From positions 253,501-317,500 of the forward strand of contig CAUEEP010000735.1 in NCBI GenBank assembly GCA_958450365.1: DNA of 64,000 bases. The letters are read 5' to 3'. The stretch's first letter is position 1. Every line of letters begins with the position of its first letter. The position numbers and the translations under genes were made by a program. This DNA comes from Mesorhabditis belari. Lineage: Eukaryota > Nematoda > Chromadorea > Rhabditida > Rhabditidae. Shown piece by piece: positions 22,501 through 32,700 of the stretch. The notes under the pieces were generated by a model. It had not been told where the DNA came from and searched no databases. It saw nothing but the letters and a program-made list of their open reading frames with translations.

Positions 22501-23851
22501 ATGGAGGACGTTTTTGACCAAGAATTTGACGTGTTTTTACAAAAGAAGAAAAGAGGACAAATTCCAACCGCTGAAACCTACAATTTGATGGTTGAAACGC
22601 TCCACAATCATCGTGAAAACTGCGAGAAACCAAAACTACCTCAAAACTACCACGAAAACAACTTGCTGAAAAGATTTGCGCTCGTGATTGAACAAAAGGG
22701 AGCGCAGCTTTATCATGTGGGCGAGAAAAATGGCAGCGGAGAGATGCCAGCACAACAACGAGTGATTAAGCGAGAAGCGGTCTTTCAGCTCTTACACGAA
22801 ACACACAAAAAACTTGGACACGCTGGAATAAACTTGATGTGGCAAAATCTCCGAGGATATTATGGTATTATCATATTATTATCATAAAGAATAGAAGATA
22901 TCACCATGGAATCAGAAGAACTCCATTTGCCGCAATGTTTGGTAAAGACTATGATGATGAACGAGAAGTAAGGTATGTCTGAAATTATTTACCTAATAGA
23001 TTCCAAACTATTTTGCTTAGTGATGATTCAAATGGGAACGAATTGAATCAACCGGAATTTGCGTCCGAAAATTTGGTTTGTTTTGTTTATTGTTTATTTT
23101 AATCTATATTTTAAAAATTTAGGAGCAAGTCTACAAAAAAAGTGCGGAAATTGGCGACAAAGATGAAAATAGCGATGATTCAGGTTTGTTTTATTTTTTA
23201 TTTTTAACGCTATAAAAATAGGTAAAGGATTCAATTTTGCAGCACAGGATGCTGAAATACTTGCAGAAAGAGATAGTGCCCGTTCAAGTCTAATAAAACA
23301 AGCCGACAAGATGTTACAAGCGTCTAAAGAGAGGTTCTTTTATCATCGTTTTTCGGTTTCACCTAATGTGCACCATTAGATTTCAACCTTTGGATGTTGG
23401 AAAGAACGTAAGAATTCCAATTAATCCGGTTGATCGACCAAAAATTGGCCACCGAAATCTTTTGGGCGTTGTCACTGAAGGTTTGTTTCGATTAAATTCA
23501 CTTAAACCATTTTTTTAAAGCAATCGATGGGCTTTACACGATTGGGACGGCGAATGGGACTCTACCACAGAAGTTTTCAAGAAATCAACTCTATCCTTGT
23601 GAGACGAACTTCCTTGTTATTGCTGATGTGCCGGAATGTTCAACTTCCTTTCGTGCCGCCATCGGTGATTCTTCTATTCACGGGAAACAAGGTAAGTAAC
23701 TATAACTTTATTTCATTTTTTGCGTGTTCTATTAGGCCATAAACATTGCTTATGTGCTGGAAAATGCTCATCCAATCGATGTTCGTGCAAAAAGGATGGC
23801 CGACTCTGCAATTCAAGATGTCACAATAGCCTAAGCTGCAAAAATAAATAG
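22501..23851 (+). CDS. Ginger/KRBA2-like transposon protein, integrase core missing
   Basis: Begins after TTTTTACAG at an ATG (MEDVFDQEFDVFLQKKKRGQ). Residues around 85-120 form an H2C2-type integrase zinc-binding region (REAVFQLLHETHKKLGHAG). The next exon starts directly with RRYHHGIRRTPFAAMFGK, which is the C-terminal edge of an integrase; the D,D-35-E core between is absent. Then come acidic, Ser-rich residues, a region RIPINPVDRPKIGHRNLLGV with GLYTIG, and a CXC-type Cys-rich tail (HCLCAGKCSSNRCSCKKDG, CNSRCHNSLSC). This order is known from Ginger-derived KRBA2/SCAND3-like proteins. Five or six short GT-AG introns. Probably not catalytically active. Confidence 0.65.
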
Positions 23852-24044
23852 AAATTTTTAACTCGTTCGTTGTTGTTGTTAGTTTTTTGTTGTTATATGT
23901 TGTAATTTTGCATCTATTCTGTTAACGCTAATAAATTGTTTCATAGTTGGGTTTTCTTTTCAGAAAAAGACAATAAAATTTCCTTGAAAAGCGCAGAAAA
24001 TTGCAAAAACGCTTAAGAACATATATTAAACATGTTTATATTAT

Positions 24045-24203
24045 TGTTCAATCTATATAAGACGTCCGATTTAGATTCAATCTAAATCGGACGTCCGATA
24101 TAGACTGTAATCTAAATCGGACGTCCGCGATAAGTTCAATCTAAATCGGACGTCCGATTTAGATTGAATCTAAATCGGACGGAAATCTAAATCGGACACA
24201 ACA
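24045..24203. repeat. Right terminal inverted region of the Ginger-like element
   Basis: Inverse of 20543-20693, with CGGACGTCCG units and end CGGACACAACA, followed by the TATA duplication. Confidence 0.75.
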
Positions 24204-24860
24204 TATACACAAATCTAATCACAATCATTTGACACTTCTTTTGGTGGGATCGAGTTCATTGTGGTCTGAATTTGAAGTGCGAAACTCAATTAGATAATTG
24301 TATCTACATTCAGCTCTCTTGTGAACCGACTTTGCAAGGCCAAAATCAAAGAGTTTCAAGTGGCACTATTCCAATATTGTCTGGCTTTACATCCTGAATT
24401 CTTTTTGTTGTTTAAGTATGGTGTGACAGAATAAATTGGAACTAAACTGTATCGACTTTGTTCTTTCAGGCTCATTTTACCAAGAGAATATCTGGCCTTT
24501 TTAGAGGATCAAACTCTATAAACATATTGTGTTTTCAAAAGTAATTAAATTGAAAATATGCTTAAACCGACGCGATGCATGATCCCGCGTTGATGCAAGT
24601 AGTCGAGGGGTCGCAAAATCTGAATGAGAATTGAACCAAGATGACGATGATTACGTGGCCCTGGCGTTGCCGTATTGTCTTTCTTCGCTTTCTTTCTGAA
24701 TTTGACTTGTACTTGAAATCAACACCAGTAAAGCTCTCAAACCTAAAAAAATCCGATAGCTTGAAGTCGATTCTTTCCGTGACAATCCAAACTTGATTCA
24801 AGTTTCCTTTCTCATCTAGACTCCAAAAGAATCCTTCATTTCAGCGATCTAACCTTAAAC
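24204..24860 (-). pseudogene. Kinase subtype B fragment (B''), exons 6-8
   Basis: From about 24856 downward: exon 6 (with a one-base deletion in the DSFWSLD region relative to B'), exon 7 (KKAKKDNTATPGPRNHRHLG to GIMHR), and exon 8 in a shortened, frame-broken form (DVKPDNIG, then ...LKLFDFGLAK). No glycine loop or C-lobe. The flank 24204-24290 matches 4330-4405. Confidence 0.85.
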
Positions 24861-25425
24861 ACAAGTAAAGGCTCATAATTGGAACGGTGGTGACTCTTCA
24901 AAATGGTACACGAGCACGACTTCCGGGCTGGTTTGCGGCAAGTCGAATCAAATTGATCAATCCGCCTCCCTACTCACCGGATATCAATGTTATCGAGCAT
25001 CTCTGGTCATTTGTGAAGTCAAGGGAAAGAAATTCGATTCGAAGGCTGCCTTATGGGTTCACATTCAACTTCTTTTCAACCATCCCCCAAAGTCTTTTGA
25101 AGAATCTCGTGGATTCCATGCCGAATCGACTCAATGAAGTAATAAAAGCAAAAGGAGGACCAACCAAGTATTGATTTTAAAAAATTGTGTTAATTCTTTG
25201 CAAATGGGCCATTACTTTTGTGGAGCTAATTTTCAAGTAGCTTGTTGTTTTTGTTTTATACTTTAATTTGTATGTAATGTATACGGATAAATCTTATATT
25301 CTTGAAAAGTCGAGTCTTATGGGTCGGTAAAAATACCCTACTCTTTTTCTGAAATGTCGATTTTGCAAGATTTCCTTACAAAACATATTATTGGATGGCA
25401 ATGGGGCATTACTTTTGTGGACTAA
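24861..25425 (+). mobile_element. Tc1-like element, 3' fragment
   Basis: Coding part (24887-25174) reads NGTRARLPGWFAA, NPPPYSPDINVIEHLWSF, then NLVDSMPNRLNEVIKAKGG and a stop, the last third of a Tc1 transposase with the catalytic Glu in NVIEHLW. The 3' end is at about 25425 (GGGCATTACTTTTGTGGAC; a second copy at 25205 marks an inner repeat). The 5' part is gone; it joins kinase B'' directly at about 24855. Confidence 0.75.
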
Positions 25426-25707
25426 CAATCATTTTCGCAACCTTTTATCTTTTATCTTGGAAATTTACTTTACAATGTTTTTTTTTACGTACTTTAACCT
25501 TCTCTTAGTCTATATCTCTTAATATTGGACCCGTATGAGGACCCAGACATCTAGGACCAGTACATGCTGCAAAGCAAAGATAACTGAATTACGGTAGGTT
25601 TTCTTAGAGCACCTTTTAGAAACGCTTTAGCGAGAAAAATAGTCACAAACCGAGTTTACAACGTTTGCTGGATTGAAGGATGATTGAGGAAATCAAGTGC
25701 CACCAAG
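25426..25707 (-). pseudogene. Kinase subtype B exon-10/intron-10 fragment
   Basis: Matches B' 17916-17935 and 18080-18357: the intron-10 sequence and the last part of the exon with HPFYP/NSV, here damaged. Its order relative to exons 6-8 at 24290-24856 is not that of a normal gene, so it comes from another broken copy. Confidence 0.7.
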
Positions 25708-26690
25708 GCAGCAATAAAATATGGCTGAAATTTAACACGGTAAAATCACTAAAACTCGTTTTTTTAAGAATTTATCGAAGATATTTCAAAAATTCTTTTA
25801 TTTTGAGCTTCAGCACATTTTTCGGGGTAGTCAAAACAGCGCCGTCAAATTTCTCAAAATCCAAAAAACCAAGCCGGTTCAAGTTTTATATCAAAAAAAC
25901 TCCTTGCGTTCTTGGCTACATGATGGGTGTAAAGATATTCAGTTAATCAACTGAGTATCACTCGACACACATTTTGAGTGCTCTTTTTATCTATGAAATA
26001 TTAACTTTTTTAAAAAACTGTTTCACCCATCATGTAGCCAAGAACGCAAGGAATTTTTTGATATAAAACTTGAACCGGCTTGGTTTTTGGATTTTGAGAA
26101 ATTTGACGGCGCTGTTTTGAACGTTTTCTATTATGGCGCTGTTTTGACTACCCCCCCATTTTTCGACGTCAATTGGCTGTCAAACGTAAAAATCCTATGG
26201 ACACGTAAATCCGGTTGTCACCTTTTTTGACCACCCGACTCCGCGTCCCAATAAAAAACTAGAGACAAAACATTTTCATAAAATTTGAACGCTTTTTTGT
26301 AGAAAAATATTAGACTTTTCTAATGGAGCAATCTATAGCAATATATACAATATATCAATTTTTATCTTTTTGATATCAAAAGATAGAGAAAAATCCGTAG
26401 AATAAAACTTGCCGTTTACATTTTTGTTTTAGGCTTTTGTTTTCAAAATTTTGCGCCGGCAATAAAAAATGGCTGAAATTCAACACGGTAAAACCACTAA
26501 AGCTCGATTTCAAAAAAAATTTGTCGAAGGGATTTCAAAAATTCAAAAAAAATTTACTTTCGGCTTCCCCCCATTTTTCTGCGTCAATTGGCTATTCAAA
26601 CGTAAAAATCCTATGGACAAAGATTTTTTGCCTTATTTCGCGTAATAGGTCAAGCGGTGAATTGGTTATTTTCAAACAAAAATACAAAAA
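25708..26690. repeat. Palindromic dispersed repeats
   Basis: 25838-25935 and 26026-26115 are inverted copies around a centre near 25980 (AACCAAGCCGGTTCAAG, CTTGCGTTCTTGGCTACATG). Further blocks (26210-26335) recur at 45790-45920, and 25708-25760 recurs at 26457-26520. 26580-26690 repeats 16925-17035. No gene. Confidence 0.7.
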
Positions 26691-26725
26691 AAGGTGGACA
26701 ACACTAGCATTATTTTATTTCATTC

Positions 26726-29700
26726 TCACAATTGTCTCGAAAAATTCTTGAGCATTTTGATCAGCGTTTCCTTGTCGCGTTGATCTTTCGCGTGATGATC
26801 TTTGCCCGAGATTTGAACGTGTTTCCTCGTCATGTCACTCTAAAACAAAATCTAGAAACTAATAGGGAATCAACTTTTACATTCATTGCTTTCAAATACT
26901 CATGATCGAGAAGCTCGCTTGCCAGCGGTCTACGTGGATTGATGCAGAGCATTTTGCTGAGAAGATCCCGCAAATTGTCTTCTGAAATTAGCCGCTTAAG
27001 ACACAATTGTGCAATTGATAGGTAAAAGAGTGTGTTCCTCGGGCTTAAACAATTAACCGAATAAATTTGCATAAGTTTTTTTAGTCGATTAATGATTGGT
27101 TAATGGCGGCTTAGCTCTATTAACGGTTAAACATTTGTCTCCATCTTTAAATTTGTGAAACCATCGATTACAGAGGGAGTCATGACCCTATACTTTTGTT
27201 GAGTTGAGTAGAGCTGTGATCTAGAGCTGTGATCTAGAGCTGTGATCTAGAGCTGTGATCTAGAGCTGTGATCTAGAGCTGTGATCTAGAGCTGTGATCT
27301 AGAGCTGTGATCTAGAGCTGTGATCTAGAGCTGTGATCTAGAGCTGTGATCTAGAGCTAGACTTGAAGTTGAGCCTTTATCGAATTCATATAGCCTAACA
27401 TGATGAATATGTCTCTTTAGCAAATTTGCACTGATTGGCAAAAGAAGTAGTAAGTAAAAGAAATGAAAAAATTACCGAAGTTAATTGCTTTTTAAGAAAA
27501 GAAGAAAGAAACATGATTGCTAAAAAGGAAAAGCCAAAAGAAATCGAACTAAAAAGGAAAAGCTAAAAGAAATCGAACGTTTAAGGCAAGATTTGGCCCA
27601 AATTTGGGGCAAATTAGCCATCCCCATCAATTTGAACAAAGCTTTTCGAAGAAAAATCTGCATTTGAAAGTTTAAATGTAAAATTTACGTCGCGTCTATG
27701 GTGGCTTTTTTTGAGCGCGCGTTTTAAGAAACGCATTAACCGAGAGGAACACATTCTAGGTAAAACCCGAACAAAATGGTCCTACCATTCAAATCCCGAA
27801 ACGCTGAATCGAGTCGTTTAAATGCTTCGGTCAGAAAAGTGTGAAAAACCCCGTCTCGTGACCTCTCGATTAGAAGCTTGTTTTTGAAACTAAAGAAGCA
27901 GGAAATCTGTATCTTGTTGAGAGCCAATGGTAGATAAAACCTACAATTCCTTGTACTTATCACCCGGTAACCCAAAAACATCCAGAATCCTTTGCTTGAT
28001 TTTCTCTTTCTAAATGAGATGAAAAGATTGTTTAAAAAATGAAAAACTTTAGATACTCCAAGAAAAGCTACCGTAAACTGGTTACTTTGGGAAAGCAATT
28101 AAGTTGGTCAAAGCTACCCAAAGCTACCGTATTTTGACCAAATTAATTGCTTTCCAAAAGTAACCAGTTTACGGTAGCTTTTCTGAAGTGCGCTTTATAG
28201 AAAACGAAGTACATTTACCGAGTTCACTGTCGGCGGATAGAGTGGACAATTGAGAAACTCGAGTACAAGCAAGCCCGTCGACCAAATGTCAACTAAAGTT
28301 GTTGAGTATTGAATTATTAAGTATACAGGGTGCGGCAAAAGTTTGGAGCCGCTTCTTAAGATAGTTAAAGGTTTAAAAACTAGCTTTAAAAAGTTAAAAA
28401 TTAATAACAAATTCTTTATTCGAATCATAACAACAAATAACTTATAACAAATGCCCGAAATTTCCACCATCCGCTTCGATACACCTCTTTAAACGCTTTG
28501 GGAAGTTCCTCACGATGGTGGCGCACGCTTAAACAGTTATTTCATCCCAGACTCGTTTCAGAGCAAATTTTAAAGCATCCACTGTTTGATACGTCTTCAT
28601 CGAGATCTTGCCTTCCAAAATAGCCCAAACGGAGTAATCGAGGGGATTAAGATCTAGCGAATTTGAAGGCCAAATGGTCTTATCCCAAAAGCCTGGAAAC
28701 AACTGAGCGCAAACGTTGAGAGTTGCGTGAGCAGTATGCTCAGGAGCCCAGTCCTGTTGCAGGGAAAAGCCAGCTTGTCCAAAGTGATTTGTTGCTCAAT
28801 GTTTCAAGACATCTTTTAATACCAGTTGTTGACAGTTTTTAGCATTCATCTTGACGTTTCTGTCCAAAAAAACAGGCGGTGTCTTACTTGTAGCACACAT
28901 ACCTCCACACACCGTAGTCGAAGCTGAAAAATGCTTTCTAACCATCAAATTTGCCGCAAATGTGTTCTTCAGACCCCTTTTTTAAAAGTTATCTATGATT
29001 TTGGCGGTTGTGCAATGACTGGATAGAAAAAATCTTTTCATCTGTGTAGAGGAGGCCTCTCAAGTAGGCCAGGCGCGACCAAGCGCACCATCTTCTTTGC
29101 TAGACGCTTTCGTTTCTTCTGGGATTTGTCGCCCAAGACGTGTGCTTTGGCCAATTTGTAGCTAAAGAATCTTAGTTTCCCTTTAACAATCCTTCCAACG
29201 CTTCGAGGGCTAATTTTCAACTGTTTGCCCATCTTTCGCATCGACCGCAGCTCGTTTTAGCGAATCCGAAAGCGAATTTCGTTGATGTTCGTAGGTGTTA
29301 CGGCAGCTGGTCGTCGACCACTTCAAGGCGATCCTTGTTGTTCTTTATCGCCTTGTAGCGTTTAATTGTTTTGTTGACGGTGCTTTTTGGATATTTCGTG
29401 ATTTTTACAACCTCCGGGCTATTTTTTCCGCCTTGGTATGATCCGAGAATCACATCGCGTCGTTTTTTGGCGTTCATTCTTACGAATTTTCTCCTAAAAA
29501 GAAAATTTTTGTAACAAATCACCTTAACTATACTCGAAAAAGGGAAAAAAGTATACGAGACACAAAAAAAGCGTGGGCTAAATTTTCTATAATGTTTTCA
29601 TAGCGGCTCCGAACTTTTGCCGCACCCTGTGTAGAAAAGTTATTAAACCAGTTTGTTTCAGATTTCAATTGAGCTCAAGCACCTCCCCAATCATATTGTT

Positions 29701-32700
29701 CAACTAGTTGCACTTCAAGCGGTAGGTATAAAGGAGTTGAAACGGACTCCGTCAAATCTTTCATATCGTTGATTGGTCTAAAGTTTTGAATATAGCAGAT
29801 GCATTTCGAAATTCACCTTGCAACTCCAAAATCGAAAAGTTTCAATTTGAATTGCTTGGTGATTCCAATGTTGTCTGGCTTCACATCCTGAAATTCATCC
29901 TAGAAAATGGTTATGGCAACAGGATTCATTTACTCTGACTTGGATTAGCAGAAGAATGTTTAGAAATGATTTAGGAACATAAATGCTTTATTCCTAAATG
30001 TTGTTTGTTGTTGCTGGACTTCAGGATTCAATTGTTCACGATTTCACGGACTGCTTATGCAAAAATAGTGGAATTCAATACGCGGAATGGAATTGAATTC
30101 CATGAAATAGTGGAATTTAATTCAGATTTTCTAATATTTTCTGAAAAAAGGCCTAGGCTTAGGCTTAGGAGTATACCGGAAGCGAACTCAAATCCGGGCA
30201 AAAGATTTTGGAGGCGAGCACACTACCCACTGCGCAACTAGGTCTCTTTTTAAAAAAGAGAGAAAAGTTTATAAGGACTCCCAAAAATCAGCCTAAACTT
30301 TGATGCCAGATATCCCGCCTAACGGAGCTCCTTTGAAGAAAGTAAAAGCATGTTCAGAATCAGCATGGCCGATTCTACAAGGTGTGTCATAATTATGGGC
30401 CCCGATAAATCAGTCGGTACTAACCAGAAAACAAGTCGCCCAAAAATAACAAAGTTTTTATAACAATCTTTATTTATATGTTAACAAAATTCAAATTTCA
30501 AAAATTCCTCCGTCAGCGGCGACGCACGCTTCAAGACTTGGGCGCAAGACGTCAACTGTGGCTTGCAAGTAGGCATCATCAAGTTCGTCCCATGCTTTAA
30601 GGAGCGCTTTCTTTAACAAGTCAGCTGTTCGATGTGGCTTAGCACACACCTTAGCTTGTAGTTTTAGAAATTCCCATTTAGCGTGACATCGCCGGACTGA
30701 TCGTTCGGAGTTATGACACAACCTCTCTCGCACTTTTTTGATGTTGGACTGAATCACTACAGAACGCCATTTTTCTCGACCGGCTCTATTAGCATTTGTT
30801 TCCTATTTCTTGAAGCGTTTAATCGTTTTCTTCACGAGCCTCGTAGAAACTCCCAAATCTTGAGAAATTGCACGTGTCAAAAGCCCCCGTCGATGCAACG
30901 CTATGATCGAGTTTCGATGAACACTTGGCTTGACCATCTCTAAAAAACACTATATAATCTCAGAAACTATATTAAATAACAAGGGTAAGCATGAAAAAGC
31001 AAAAGATATAAAATAACAACATATGGGTGGCACCAAATGGTCACAGATAAAGCTGACACCTCCATAATTATGACGCGCCCTGTAAAAGCCCGTGGCTCTC
31101 GTATTAAAAGGCCACCGGTTGCCTTTCCCTAGTTGGCTAGAAAGCAACTTCATGAATTAAGCTTTCAACTAAACATTACAGTAACCAACCCGATGCATGA
31201 TCCCACGTTGATGCAGGTAATCGAGTCCTTGCAAGGTCTGAATGAGAATCGATCCCAGATGGCGATGATCACGAAGTTCTGGCTTTGGCGTGGCATCTCT
31301 CTTTTTCATTTGCCTAAATTTTAAGAAGATTATAGAGAGTTTCTAAGACTGCCCTTCCAACTGACTATAACATCAATTTTAATGAATTCCAAACTTTCAG
31401 ACCTGAAAAAATCTGATAGCTTGAAGTCCATTCTCTCTGTGACAATCCACACATGATTCAAGATCCCTTGCTCACCAAAACTCCAAAAAGAGTCTCTCAT
31501 TTCAGCGATCTAAACTATTTTGGGTTATGAGGAAATTTGAAGGAATAGTTTACATTATCGTGCATCAAATACTGAAGATTTTGGAACTCTCGAAGCAATG
31601 ACGTGTAGCCATATAGGGCTCGATTTGTAATGAAACTCCCGATGTTGTACCCAAAATTTGATTCAATTTGATTCAAAGGTCAAAAGTGGTATGAAAGTTA
31701 CTTTTTCAAAACGACTCTTTCGGTTTTGATTCCAAAGAGACCTTTGATCTCACGCAAAGCCGCTCTGGAAAAGGTTTTATCTTGAAAGCGAGTTTACATC
31801 AAGAAATTTTGCGGAAAATGTCTCACACAGCAATCACGGTGCTCCCTTCGCCAATTTTGTGGTACATCTTTTCATCTAGACCCTCCGAGCGATAGCTGGT
31901 GTCGCTCTACAATGAGAATAAGAGGTTAAAAGGGTTTAAGGAGCAGATTCATGTAATATTTTAGATTCAAAATATGGTAAATGCGTAATTACAAGGTTGA
32001 TGCAAAAGAAATTTCGATTGGTATGAAATGTTCTCGTTTTTTTAATCTGAAAATCTTATGATTTTCTTTTGTATTTTTGGATATTTACTTTATTTTTACG
32101 CTTTTTCTAAGTAGGAGCTCTTTTCTAAGTCAGTCAATTTGATCAATTTGATCAATCAACAATTGTCTGCCATTTGGAAATAATCGGAAAGACTGATTGT
32201 AATGAACGATGGGTTACAGATTAATTGAACACCGAGAATCTCGGAGCACGCGTTTTGATCAGCCATATCTTGCTTCTCAAGTCGAAAAGAGGCCATTTGT
32301 TTGAGAATATCTTGACGATAGACGAGAAGTGGATTTATCGATAACACTTCTCGAAAAAGATAATGGCTCAGCAAAGGTCAAATGCCAATTCCAACTCCAA
32401 AGCCGGATTATCATGGGCACAAAGTGATGTTGTCTTGCTGGTGGAATATCAAATTATTTTGAATTATTAGTTGATTAGTTGAACAATTGATTCACCTTGT
32501 TCTATTCAGCAGCTCAAGAAGGTTGACCAAATCTTGCGTCAAAAGGGTTTAAATCTCTCGACTGTCAAATTTTCTCCGTGAGAACGTGCCAGCTCACACA
32601 GCGAGAGCTTCTTGTATGAAGTTAGAGGAATTAGGATGGAAGGTCTTACTGCGCCATAGAGTCCAGACTTATCACCATCCGATTTTCACCTCTTCAGATC

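Larger units (their letters stand above)
20543..24203. mobile_element. Ginger-like DNA transposon, 3.66 kb, with nested Tc1
   Basis: Ends are TGTTGTGTCCG... and ...CGGACACAACA, fitting the TGTNR terminus reported for Ginger elements, and it is flanked on both sides by TATA (20539-20542, 24204-24207), a 4-bp target duplication as Ginger makes. Long inverted terminal regions (about 150-200 bp) consist of alternating CGGACGTCCG and ATTTAGATT units. It carries one gene (22501-23851) with an integrase zinc-binding motif and a CXC tail. A Tc1 element sits inside it. The catalytic integrase core appears deleted, so the copy is probably non-autonomous. Confidence 0.8.

Noticed and set aside
22418..22753. 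Open frame on the - strand opposite the Ginger gene
   Set aside because: Shadow of the + strand coding exon, which has clear motifs.
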